A DNA stretch of 64,000 nt from Archangiaceae bacterium (GTDB lineage Bacteria; Myxococcota; Myxococcia; Myxococcales; Myxococcaceae), in NCBI GenBank assembly GCA_016714225.1, contig JADJNS010000035.1, positions 23,887-87,886 of the forward strand, given 5' to 3'. The notes under the pieces are model-generated. The model had not been told where the DNA came from. It saw only the letters and a list, made by a program, of their open reading frames with translations, and did no database searches. The position numbers and the translations under genes are program-made. Each line of letters begins with the position of its first letter. Within the stretch, counting starts at the first letter, position 1. Positions 19,013 through 32,151 of this stretch are shown one piece after another.

Positions 19013-22000
19013 ATGCGCCAGCTCGTCAGTTTGTTGTGCCTGGGCTGCGCCTGCAGCAGCCCCACGGCTCGTGCGCTGGCCGAGAAGGTGGGCCAGGCGC
19101 TGGGCACCCAGCAGGTGCTGCCCGAGGTCGAGCCGAACGGAGCCACCGCCGCCGCCCTGGTGCTGCCCGGCCACGACGCGGTGGTGCGCGGCAACGTGAA
19201 GCCGGTGGCCGACACCGACTACTACCGGTTCACCGCGGCAGTCGGAGATCGGGTGTTCGCGGCGACGGTGACCAGCGGCTCGAGCGCGAACGGCCTCAAC
19301 GACACCGTGCTCGAGCTGGTCGCCAGCGACGGCACCACCGTGCTCGAGCGCGACGACGACGACGGCTCTTTCGCCGACCGGGCCTCGAGCCTGGCGGGGT
19401 GCCTGATTCCGGCCGCGGGCGACTACTTCCTTCGGGTCAGCGCGGTGGCGCAGGTGCGGCCGTACGATCTGCACTTTCACCTGCAGCGCGGCGCGCCGGT
19501 GAACGAGGTCGAGCCGAACGAGGGGGGCCAGCCGCTCGCGGGGCAGGGGCTGGTGAACGGCGCGCTCGCGAGCGTCAGCGACGTCGACACCTTCGCGGTG
19601 AGCGTCAACGCCGGCGACACGGTCTTCGCCAGCCTCGACCTCGACCCCGAGCGCGACGGCAGCGACTGGGCGGCGCGGCTCTCGCTGCGCCCCACCGGCG
19701 CCGGCGGCGGGTGGCTGGCGAGCGGCTCGACCGGCCCGGGGCCCCATTCCCTCGCCAACTTCCTCACCGTGAAGAAGGCCGGCACCGTGCTGGTCTCGGT
19801 CGACGCCGAGGCGACCGGCTTCGGCAACTACACCCTGGGCGTGAGCATTCACCCCGCGACGGCGGCCAGCGGCCAGTGCAGCACCTTCGCGAGCACCGCG
19901 CCGCTCTCGTTTTCCCCGGGCAACACCGTCACCTCGAGCATCGTGGTGCCGACGGCCCTCACCGTCGCCGACGTCGACGTGGGCCTGTCGATCACCCACC
20001 GCAGCCTTCAAGACCTGCGCGTCGCGCTGACGGCGCCGGGCGGCAACGTGGTCGGCCCGCTCGGCGGTCTGTCGTCGACCACCCCCAGCACCGACTTCGC
20101 GTTCGACGAGCAGGCCGCGCTGCTGCCGGTGCGAGACGGCGTGGTGAGCCAGCCCAACCCGGCCAGCCGGCTCCACTGGCTCGACGGGCAGCCTGGCGCG
20201 GGCACGTGGTCGCTGTCGCTCGCGAACGACTCCACCTTCTCGGGCACGCTCGACGCCTGGGCGCTGACCCTGTGCGCGCGCCCCGCCTTCGTCTGCCCCG
20301 GCGGCGCAGCGGCGCAGCCCGTCGCCCGCTACGACTTCGAGGCCGGCGCGCAGGGGTGGTCGCACAGCGGCACGCTCGACAGCTGGGCGCTCGGCTTCCC
20401 TGGCGCGGGGCCGATCGCCAGCTGCGGCTCGGGCTCGAGCTGCTGGAAGACGAACCTCACCGGCAACTACCCGGCGAGCTCGAGCGCCGACCTCGTCTCG
20501 CCGCCCATCGCGCTGCCTGCGACCGGCACGGCGCGGGTCACCTGGTCGATGAAGTACCAGCTCGAGTCCGACGACTTCGATCACGCGCGCGTGGTGGTGC
20601 GAGAACAGGGCGGCGGCAACGCCCGCACCGTGTGGGAGTGGCACGACGCCACCATGACCGGGCAGAGCGCGGGCTGGGCCACCTTCGCCGCCGACCTGAG
20701 CGGCTACGCCGGCAAGACGGTCGAGCTGGTGTTCGTGCTCGACGCCGACGCGGTGAACCAGCTCGCGGGCCTCGCGGTCGACGACGTGGCGTTCACTGCG
20801 TGCCCGCCGTCGCCCTGTGGCAACGGCGCCCTCGACACCGGCGAGCAGTGCGATCTCGGCGCGCTCAACGGCCAGCGGGGCGCCTGCTGCGCGGTCACCT
20901 GCCAATTCGTCGGTGCGGGCACCTCCTGCCGAAGCGCCGCCGGCGCCTGCGACCTCGCCGAGAGCTGCACCGGCGCGAGCCCCACCTGCCCGGCCGATGG
21001 CCTGCAGCCCAACGGCAGCACCTGCGACGACGGCAACCCGTGCACCAGCGCCGACGCGTGCCAGGCGGGCGCGTGCAGCGGCGCCGCGGTGGGCTGCGCT
21101 GCGCCCGACGGGTGCCACTTCGCCGGCACCTGCTCACCGGCGACCGGCTGCGCGTACCCGGCCAGGCCCGACGGCTCACTGTGCGACGACACGAACGCCT
21201 GCACCGCCACCGACACCTGCCAGGCGGGCGCCTGCCAGGGCGGCTCGCCGAAGACCTGCGCCGCGGCAGACGCGTGTCACGTGGCCGGGGTCTGCGCGCC
21301 CGCCACCGGCCTGTGCAGCAGCCCGCCGGCGAGCGACGGCACGCTGTGCGACGACTCGGACCCGTGCACCCAGCGCGACGCCTGCACGGCGGGCACCTGC
21401 GCCGGGCTGCCCATCAGCTGCACCGCGCTCGACACCTGCCACGCGCCGGGCACCTGCGACCCCTCGAACGGAGTCTGCTCGCAGCCGGTGAAGGCCGACG
21501 GGGCCGCCTGCGACGACGGCGACGCGTGCACCACCGCCGACACCTGCTCGGGTGGCGCCTGCCTGCCCGGCCCCGAGAAGGGCTGCACCGCGCTCGACAG
21601 CTGCCACCTGGCCGGAACCTGCGACCCGCTCACCGGCGGCTGCTCGAGCCCGGCCAAGGGCGACGGCGCGGGCTGCAACGACGCGAACGCCTGCACCCGC
21701 GGCGACGTCTGCATGAGCGGGGTGTGCGTAGGCGGCGCTCCCCTGCTCTGCCCTGCGCGCGACGACTGCCACCTGGCGGGCGCGTGCGACCAAAGCTCGG
21801 GCAGCTGCCTCGAGGTGCCCAGGGCCGACGGCAGCGCGTGTGACGGCGGCACCTGCCGGGCCGGCGCCTGCGCGACGGGTGGAGCCGGAGGCGGCGCCGG
21901 GGCGGCGCGGGAGGCGGCAGCAGCGGCGGTGGCGCTGCCCTCTCCGACGCCGGCGCGACCGGGGGCGGAGCCGGCGGGGGCCCGAGCGTGGCCTCGTCGG

Positions 22001-22107
22001 GGTGCGCGTGCGGCGCGGGCCCGCTCGAGCCTGGCCTGGCGCTGCTGCTCGGTGCGTTGCTCCGTGCGCGGCGAAGGGGCCTCGGGCTAGCGTCGCGCCG
22101 CCCATGA
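19013..22107 (+). CDS. Secreted multi-domain Cys-rich protein with MYXO-CTERM sorting signal, frameshifted
   Basis: A surface protein of about 1030 residues. The signal (MRQLVSLLCLGCACS) may include a lipobox. It is followed by two PPC-like domains (each starting EVEPN; residues 45-180 and 180-290), a P-domain (proprotein-convertase-type) at about 310-430, and a MAM/CBM-like module around 440-590 (YDFEAGAQGWSHSG). Five to six Cys-rich repeats of about 55 residues follow, built on CDD-x-N/D-x-CT (CDDGNPCTSADACQ and so on). One G is missing from the run at 21899-21902. In the corrected frame the tail is Gly-Ser-rich, then SSGCACGAGPLEPGLALLLG plus Arg residues: a MYXO-CTERM signal. The corrected stop at 22105-22107 overlaps the next start (ATGA). 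The uncorrected frame stops at 22090 with an Arg-rich nonsense tail. Confidence 0.82.
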
Positions 22108-22646
22108 ACCGACCCCTCGTCGCCGCGATGCTGCTCGCCCTGGCCGCCTGCGGCCCCTACCGCTACGTGCGCAAGGCCGAGCCCAACCCGATGGCCGGCC
22201 AGAAGGTCATCATGATGAGCTCGCTGCTCTTCGGCTCGGCCGAGGTCGACGGCATGCCCGAGTCGGCGTGGATCATGGGCCAGAACGACGGGTGGAAGCA
22301 GGAGTGGCCCGCCGACCAGCTGCGCGCAGCCGGCGAGTTCGCGCGTGAGCTCAAGGCGAAGCTGGCCGCGCGCGGCATCAAGGCCAACCCGCAGGCCAAC
22401 CCCGAGGGCGCCACGCTCACCTTGCGGCCCTCGGTCACTTCGCTGAAGACCGGCGGCTGGCGGCCCACCATTCTCGAGGTCTCGGTGCAGCTGGTCGACG
22501 CCAGCGGCGCGCCGCTCGAAGAGATCTCGACCAAGGTGAAGGTCGACAGCACCTTCAACAAGTTCGAAGACCGGCTCGATCAGGCGGCGCTGCTCACCGC
22601 CGGCATCGTGGCCGACTGGCTCGCCGCGCGCAGCACCGAGGGCTGA
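22104..22646 (+). CDS. Small lipoprotein, DUF4410-like
   Basis: A 180-residue lipoprotein with signal and lipobox ALAAC at residues 12-16. The mature protein has a short domain (REFARELKAKLAARGIKANPQ-like region, GATLTLRPSVTSLKTGGW) in which a strand-helix pattern and the final GIVADWLAAR resemble DUF4410-type envelope proteins, but this is not certain. Its ATG 22104 overlaps the corrected stop of the MYXO-CTERM protein gene in ATGA, so it is coupled to it. It may assist display or maturation of that protein, which is inference only. Convergent with bolA, separated by three bases. Confidence 0.65.
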   Translation: MNRPLVAAMLLALAACGPYRYVRKAEPNPMAGQKVIMMSSLLFGSAEVDGMPESAWIMGQNDGWKQEWPADQLRAAGEFARELKAKLAARGIKANPQANPEGATLTLRPSVTSLKTGGWRPTILEVSVQLVDASGAPLEEISTKVKVDSTFNKFEDRLDQAALLTAGIVADWLAARSTEG

Positions 22647-22649
22647 GCG

Positions 22650-22910
22650 CTACTTCCTGGCCAACAGCTTCGCCCACTGCTCGGGCGAGTACGTCTTGAG
22701 CGCGAGCGCGTGCAGCTCGCCGGTCTTGAGCAGATCTTGCAGCGGCCCGTAGACCAGCTGGTGCTGCTCGATCAGCGACTTGCCGGCGAAGGCCGCCGCC
22801 ACCACCCGCGCTTCGAAATGGTCCGCGGTTCCGGTGGTGTCGCGAATCTCGACCTCGGCGCCGGGCAGCGCCCCTTCGATACGGCGCTTCAAATCGGCCA
22901 CGTCAGGCAT
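22650..22910 (-). CDS. bolA: BolA family protein
   Basis: An 86-residue BolA/IbaG-type protein. It has the fold's helix-turn pattern and the conserved region HFEARVVAAAFAGKSLIEQHQLVYGPL, with FxGxS/LxxRH replaced by AGKSLIEQHQLV, and the end TGELHALALKTYSPEQW matches HALxLKTxTPxQW. BolA proteins bind 2Fe-2S clusters with CGFS glutaredoxins, and one is encoded at 18665-18973. ATG 22910 overlaps the YqgE stop by one base (TGATG), and an excellent GGAGGA site lies upstream inside the yqgE 3' end. Cotranscribed with yqgE. Confidence 0.92.
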   Translation of the reverse strand: MPDVADLKRRIEGALPGAEVEIRDTTGTADHFEARVVAAAFAGKSLIEQHQLVYGPLQDLLKTGELHALALKTYSPEQWAKLLARK

Positions 22911-23467
22911 CAGTGAATTCCTCCGCCCGCGACGATCATCGCGGGGTCGACTCCCATGCCCTTGAGCGTCTCTTCCCAGAGCTGGGTGGGGTCACCGTCG
23001 AGCGTCGGCTGCGCGGTGGCCTCGGTGAACAGCCATGCGCCCTGGGCCAGCTCGCGCTCGATCTGCTGCGGGCCCCAGCCGGCGTACCCCAGGCAGAAGC
23101 GCACCTTGGCGTCGAGGCTCACCAGCAGCGGCTCGAGCGCGTCAGAGGTGACGCTCAGGTACAGGCCCGGGCACACCTGGTGCCGCTCGGCGACGCCCAG
23201 CGAGTCGTGCAGCACGAAGCCGCGGTACGGCTCGACCGGCCCGCCCAGGTACACGAAGTCATCTTCGCGGTGACGGGCCACGCGCAGCTGCTGACCCTTG
23301 GCGAGATCTCCCAGCTTGAGCGGCGCCTGCCGGTTGATCACCAGGCCCATCGAGCCCTCATCGCTGTGCTCGATCATCAACACCACGGTCTTGTGGAAGT
23401 TCGGGTCGCCCAGCTGCGGCATCGCAATGAGGAAGCCCGGTGCAAGACCCTTCACCACCCGAAGCAT
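22910..23467 (-). CDS. YqgE/AlgH family protein (UPF0301)
   Basis: A 185-residue cytoplasmic protein of the conserved UPF0301 family, whose members are linked to alginate regulation and ribosome-related processes but lack an established biochemical activity. The diagnostic start APGFLIAMPQLGDPNFHKTVV, the GSMGLVINRQ block, VYLGGPVEPYRGFVLH and the FCLGYAGWGPQQIERELAQGAW motif are all present. ATG 23467 is preferred over 23491 because it gives the family's usual N terminus (MLRVVKGLAPGFL). It is directly coupled to bolA. Confidence 0.92.
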   Translation of the reverse strand: MLRVVKGLAPGFLIAMPQLGDPNFHKTVVLMIEHSDEGSMGLVINRQAPLKLGDLAKGQQLRVARHREDDFVYLGGPVEPYRGFVLHDSLGVAERHQVCPGLYLSVTSDALEPLLVSLDAKVRFCLGYAGWGPQQIERELAQGAWLFTEATAQPTLDGDPTQLWEETLKGMGVDPAMIVAGGGIH

Positions 23468-23521
23468 GAGCGTTCGAACGCCTCGAGGCAATACCGAACG
23501 TGCGACATGCCCACACGACTT

Positions 23522-23893
23522 CTAGTCGCCGTACTGCGCGCGCAGCCGCTGGCTGCGCAGCACGAGCTTCACGATGCCGACGGTCAGCAGTACGAGCCCC
23601 GCGGCGAGCACCGCCGAGCCGGCGCCCAGCACCGCGTACTCTCCGGCGCTCGCATGCCCGTAGCTGTTGGCGTTCGCCACCAGGCCCACGCCGAGCAGCG
23701 TGAACGCGCCGCCACCGACGGTCGCCGCGGCGCCCCCGATGGTGAACCCCAGCGGGCCCCAGATGGAGACGAACTTGTCGCCGTACTCGCTGGTCTTGGC
23801 GCGAAGCTGCTCGCCGGTGTCGTCTCCATACGCGAACGCCGGAGCACAGGTGAACAGCAGCACCACCGCGACGAGCCTGCGAAAGACGTTCAT
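23522..23893 (-). CDS. Small exported or membrane protein, hypothetical
   Basis: A 123-residue protein with a signal peptide (VAVVLLFTCAPAFA, cleaved near residue 21). A Gly/Ala-rich first hydrophobic stretch (GPLGFTIGGAAATVGGGAFTLLGVGLVA) and a second one (YAVLGAGSAVLAAGLVLLTVGIVKLVL) are followed by a basic tail. I do not recognise the family. It may be a two-helix inner-membrane protein after signal removal. ATG 23893 is the start of the signal peptide; a longer open frame upstream to 24121 is Pro/Arg-rich and not convincing. Nearest neighbours are yqgE downstream (same strand, 54-base gap) and a long gap upstream. Confidence 0.6.
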   Translation of the reverse strand: MNVFRRLVAVVLLFTCAPAFAYGDDTGEQLRAKTSEYGDKFVSIWGPLGFTIGGAAATVGGGAFTLLGVGLVANANSYGHASAGEYAVLGAGSAVLAAGLVLLTVGIVKLVLRSQRLRAQYGD

Positions 23894-24490
23894 GCGGCGG
23901 TGAGTGGAGACAGGCGCCGGGGTTTTGGGCCTCGCCCGTCGAGCCACAGACAGGCGAGCTTCCCCGCGCGCCGCCCGCTCCACAACGCCCCGCGCACTGC
24001 TTTCGCGAACCGCTGCACGGTCGACCTCGCACTGGCGGTCGCTCTGAGCCTGCGCAAGAGCCCCACACCTTTGACGCCGGGTCGAGGCCGGGGGTGGGGG
24101 GGCATGCGGGAGGAAAAACAAAGTTGTCGGATTCCGGAATCTCGATTCCGCTCACGTGATTTCGCAGGGCTGCAAACGCAATTCGGAGCGTCACAAGTTT
24201 GTTCGTTCCGCACCGGCTTTACCCACCTGGGCCTGCGGCGGCATCCGGCCGGTATGCGCGCCGCCCACCCGCGAACGAGAACCGCCGACGTCACATCGAG
24301 TAGAGGCGCTTCTGGGAGTGCGGATCGGCACCAAGGGCCTGTGCTTGCGCAGTCGGCGCAGAGAGGCGGAGGACCCTTATTCGCGCACTCCTCGACGGGT
24401 TGGTGCGGCGCCGGTGGCGCCCACGGCTCGCGGCATCACCGCGCACAAGAGACACGGGCGCCGAGGGGGAGCCGGGACCCGGCGCTCGCC
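23894..24490. other. Gene-free gap of about 600 bases
   Basis: No convincing gene or RNA is visible. The segment at 24105-24200 is less GC-rich than the rest of the window and contains a perfect 12-bp palindrome, GATTCCGGAATC (24130-24141), followed two bases later by a partial third arm GATTCCG. It may hold the promoter of the minus-strand gene at 23522-23893. Open frames across it are shadows with Arg/Pro-rich products. Confidence 0.6.
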
Positions 24491-24961
24491 TCAGGGCTGG
24501 CAGCCGTCGTCGCTGCAGGGCCGACACGCTCCGAGGGGAGCGCCATGCGCCCCGCGCGCGCCGACCGGCACCACCTGATGGTCTCCCGCCGCGACGGGCT
24601 CGCAGCGAAAGTGCGGCGGGCACTGCAGGTCGCCTTCGCACAGCTGCACGCAGACGCCGGTGACCACGAACGGATCATCTTTCGGCACCGCGTAGCAGCG
24701 CCAGCCCTCGGCGCACGAGCGGTCGGTGATGCACTCGCTGGGGCCGGCGGCAGCGCCGGCGCGGCCGTCGCTGGCGCGCGAGCCCTGCCGGCTGGCGAGC
24801 GCGGCCATGTACGCCAGCATGGCGATGAAGCCGATCATCAGCAGCCACCGGGAGACTCCCGGAAAGCGGCGGGAGCCCGAGCCGGGCCCGCCTTCGGGGT
24901 CTGGGCCCTCATCGGGGCCCGTCGGCGGTCGACTGCCGAACGGGGTCTGACCCAGGGGCAT
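24491..24961 (-). CDS. Membrane-anchored Cys-rich protein
   Basis: A 156-residue protein starting at ATG 24961. A Pro/Gly-rich cytoplasmic N terminus is followed by one membrane helix (WLLMIGFIAMLAYMAALA, about residues 40-57). The remaining 95 residues are outside and Cys-rich: CITDRSCAEGWRCYAV, GVCVQLCEGDLQCPPHFRCEPV, and a final CRPCSDDGCQP. This resembles the Cys-rich, disulfide-bonded modules of other myxobacterial secreted proteins, such as the Cys-rich protein at 42947-43603. Function unknown. Confidence 0.65.
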   Translation of the reverse strand: MPLGQTPFGSRPPTGPDEGPDPEGGPGSGSRRFPGVSRWLLMIGFIAMLAYMAALASRQGSRASDGRAGAAAGPSECITDRSCAEGWRCYAVPKDDPFVVTGVCVQLCEGDLQCPPHFRCEPVAAGDHQVVPVGARGAHGAPLGACRPCSDDGCQP

Positions 24962-24987
24962 GCGCCGGTTCTTACCGCATGGGCCGC

Positions 24988-25037
24988 CTGAGTCGAGCGC
25001 GCGCCTGTGTCGAGCGCGCGACTGAGTCGAGTGCGTG
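24988..25037. repeat. Three tandem copies of a 17-bp unit
   Basis: CTGAGTCGAGCGCGCG, CTGTGTCGAGCGCGCG and CTGAGTCGAGTGCGTG repeat with an exact period of 17 bases (24988, 25005, 25022). They sit between the Cys-rich membrane gene (minus) and the end of lon (minus), hence in the upstream region of the former. Operator sites for a dimeric regulator or a slipped-strand repeat are both possible. Confidence 0.5.
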
Positions 25038-25129
25038 CCCGTGCCGAGGCACAGGCCACCGACTGGGCCGGCCGTGGCGTGGCGGCCGTTCAATCGGCCA
25101 CAGGAGAGCCTGGCCGGGCCGAGGTGGGG

Positions 25130-27558
<2,429 letters not shown>

Positions 27559-27623
27559 TGAACCTCTTGGCTGGGGCTACAGGCGTGTTGCGCCTTATAC
27601 CATTGGGGTAACGGCCTCTCGAC

Positions 27624-29692
27624 TTACTGGCCACCATCCGGTGACATCGTTTTCGCCGCACCCGCGTCTTGTTCGGCGGTTGGCTGGGGCGCCGCTGCCG
27701 CGACTGGGGCTTTCACGTCGAGGGTGCGCAGCAGAAACGCGACCCAGTCGGCGCTCGCTTCGACCGTCTTCTTCACCTGGTCGCCGCCGCCGTGGCCCGA
27801 GTGCATCTCGATGCGCAGCCAGGCCGGGCTCTTGCCCTTGGTGACCTGCTGCACCCGCGCCACGAACTTGCGCGCGTGCATCGGGTCGACGCGATCGTCG
27901 TGGTCGGCGCTCATCATCAACAGCGCCGGGTACGCCGCGCCGTCTCTGACGTGGTGGTAGGGCGAGTAGGCCTCGAGCACCGCGAAGTCTTCGGCCTTCT
28001 CGGGGTCGCCGTACTCGGGCACCCAGGTCTTGCCGCTGCCGAACAGCGGGTAGCGCACCATGTCGAGCAGCGGCACCTGGCAGATGACCGCGCCGAACAG
28101 CTCGGGGCGCTGGGTCATCGCCGCCCCCACCAGCAGGCCGCCGTTGCTGCCGCCGCGAATGGCGAGCTTCGAAGGCCTCGTCCACCGCTCGCGCACCAGG
28201 TACTCGGCCGCCGCGATGAAGTCGTCGAACACGTTCTGCTTGTTGGCGAGCTTGCCCGCGTCGTGCCACGCCTTGCCGTACTCGCCGCCGCCGCGCAGGT
28301 TCGGCACCGCGTACACCCCGCCCGCCTCGAGCCAGGGGAACAGGCCGGCGTTGAACGCCGAGGTGAGCGAGATGTCGAAGCCGCCGTAGCCGTAGAGCAG
28401 CGTGGGGTTCGAGGCGTCTGCCTTCACGTCCTTCTTCGAGACGATGAACATCGACACCTGGGTGCCGTCGCGCGAGGGGTAGAACACCTGCTGCACCTGG
28501 TAGGGCGAGACGTCGACGGGCACCTCGACCTTCGCCCACAGCGTGCTCTTGCCGGTCTTCACCGAGGTCTTGAAGATCTGCTGCGGCACCAAGAACGAGC
28601 TGTACGCGTAGTAGGCCTCGTCGTCGTCCTCGAGGCCGATGAGGTTCGAGGCGGTGCCCTGCCCCGGCAGCTCGATGCGGCGCAGCGACTTGCCGGTGAG
28701 ATCGTAGACCTCGATCACGCTGGCGGCCTTCTTGAGGCCCACCGTGGCCAGGCTGCCGCCGACCACGGTCACGCTCTCGAGCGCGGCCTCTTTGTCTTCG
28801 GCGATCAGCTCTTTCCAGTTCTTGCGGTCGGCCTTGCCGGGGTCGACCTTGAACACCCGCTTGTTCGGCGCGCCCTCGTCGGTGGTGACGTAGAAGACGT
28901 CTTTCCACGCGTCGACCGAGTACTTGGCGTCTTTACCGAGCACCAGGGTGCGCCACTCTTTGTCCTTGCCCACCCGCTTGAAGAAGACGTCGTTCTCGTT
29001 CCACCCGCGCATCACGTAGGTGAACAGCCAGTGGCCGTCGCGCGAGATGCCGCCTCCCAGAAAAGTCTTCGGGTCCTTCGTGGCGGGGTGAACCTGCTCG
29101 TCCTTCGCGGGGTCGGCGCCCAGCACGTGGAGCTTGAGCTCGCAGTAGCCGGGCCGCTCGCTGACGGGGATCTTTTCGTCGCTGGGCAGCCACTCGTAAT
29201 AGAAGGCCTTCGAGTCGGGCGCCCACGAGGGGCTGGCGTACTTCGCGCCGGCGATCACGTCGACCTTCGAGCGCTGCCCGCTGTCGACGTCGAGCACGTA
29301 GAGCGTGGCTTCGTCGGCGGCGTTGGGCTTCTCGGCGAACACCACCTTCTTGCCGTCCCACGAGGGGCCCAGGTGCCGAGCGAGACCGTGTTGTCGGTCG
29401 ACCACCCGTTGGGGTCGAGCAGCACCTCGCGCCCTTCTCGCTGGCGCGCCAGTAGACGATCGCCTTCTCCTGGCTTGCTTTGGCGGCGGGTGTAGAAGTA
29501 GCGGCCGCCGCGCTTGATCGGGGCGCTCACCGCGTCGATGTAGAAGAGGTCGGCGAAGCGCTTCAACAGCGCATCACGGCCGGGCAGCTGGTGCAGCGCG
29601 TCGCGCGCGACCGCGTCTTGCGCCGTCATCCACCCCTGCACTTCTCTCGACTTCTCGTCTTCGAGCCAGCGGAAGGGGTCGCCGCGGGAGAG
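27624..29692 (-). CDS. Prolyl oligopeptidase (S9A), N terminus lost in a poly-G block, several frameshifts
   Basis: A beta-propeller serine peptidase that cleaves after proline in short peptides. Propeller and N-terminal motifs include DPFRWLEDEKSREVQGWM, ADLFYIDAVSAPIKRGGRYFYTRRQ, and VLLDPNGWSTDNTVSLGTW. The catalytic domain has YGYGGFDISL, Ser in RGGSNGGLL, Asp in SADHDDRV and His in HSGHGGG. Single-base errors lie at 29472-29473 (extra), 29427-29430 (missing) and 29364-29367 (one missing from a G run). The coding sequence upstream of the DPFRWLE motif vanishes into the poly-G block at 29693-29874, so the signal peptide and first residues cannot be read. The gene lies between clpX and lon in the same direction. 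Confidence 0.85.
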
Positions 29693-30201
<509 letters not shown>

Positions 30202-30213
30202 CCTCTCCCACGC

Positions 30214-30220
<7 letters not shown>
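30202..30220 (-). terminator. Hairpin at the 3' end of clpX
   Basis: CCTCTCC and GGAGAGG form a 7-bp stem with a 5-base loop at the presumed end of clpX. It is followed on the minus strand by a G-rich segment (30181-30200), not a T-tract. It resembles the common palindromic intergenic elements of GC-rich genomes and could slow transcription. Confidence 0.35.
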
Positions 30221-31479
<1,259 letters not shown>

Positions 31480-31513
31480 GCAGTGACGACCTTAACCAGG
31501 GTTTGCTACAGGG

Positions 31514-32131
31514 TCACTTCTTGTCGCTGGCGGGCGCCGTCGACTTGCGGTTCTGCGCCACCACCTCGTCGATGAGGCCGTATTCCTTCGCCTCGATGCC
31601 CGAGAGGAAGTAGTCGCGCTCGACGTCTTTCTCGACTTTTTCCATCGGCTGACCGGTGGCCTTCGAGAGAATGGTGTTGAGGGCCTTCTTCAGGCGCAGA
31701 ATCTCTTTCACCTGAATTTCCATGTCGGTGACCTGCCCGCGCATGCCGCCCAGCGGCTGGTGAATCATGATGCGCGCGTTCGGCAGCGCCTGGCGCTTGC
31801 CCTTAGCGCCGGCCGCCAGCAGCACCGCCGCCATCGAGGCCGCCTGGCCGATGCAGATGGTCGAGACCTGCGGCTTCACGTACTGAATGGTGTCGTAGAT
31901 GGCGAGGCCGGCCGTGACCGAGCCGCCCGGCGAGTTGATGTAGATGCTGATGTCCTTGTCGGCGTCTTCCGACTCGAGGAACAAGAGCTGCGCGACGATG
32001 GCGTTGGCCACGTCGTCGTCGATCTCGGTGCCCAACATCACGATGCGGTCTTTGAGCAGGCGGCTGTAGACGTCCCACCCCCGCTCACCGCGGTGGGTCT
32101 GCTCCCAAACCTGGGGAATGTAATAGGGCAT
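31514..32131 (-). CDS. clpP: ClpP protease subunit
   Basis: A 205-residue serine protease subunit of the ClpXP complex in the cytoplasm. The oxyanion region SPGGSVTAGLAIYDT, catalytic Ser in IGQAASMAAVLL (near residue 100), His in RIMIHQPLGG and Asp in DVERDYFLSG are all present. Length is typical. ATG 32131 is preceded by AAAGGAGA. It is 20 bases downstream of the tig stop and 34 bases upstream of clpX, a standard cluster. Confidence 0.96.
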   Translation of the reverse strand: MPYYIPQVWEQTHRGERGWDVYSRLLKDRIVMLGTEIDDDVANAIVAQLLFLESEDADKDISIYINSPGGSVTAGLAIYDTIQYVKPQVSTICIGQAASMAAVLLAAGAKGKRQALPNARIMIHQPLGGMRGQVTDMEIQVKEILRLKKALNTILSKATGQPMEKVEKDVERDYFLSGIEAKEYGLIDEVVAQNRKSTAPASDKK

Positions 32132-32151
32132 CGGTGTCTCTCCTTTGACGG

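Noticed and set aside
22913..24991. Plus-strand frame of 692 residues across yqgE and the gene-free gap
   Set aside because: No domain, no Shine-Dalgarno, and it covers real genes on the other strand.
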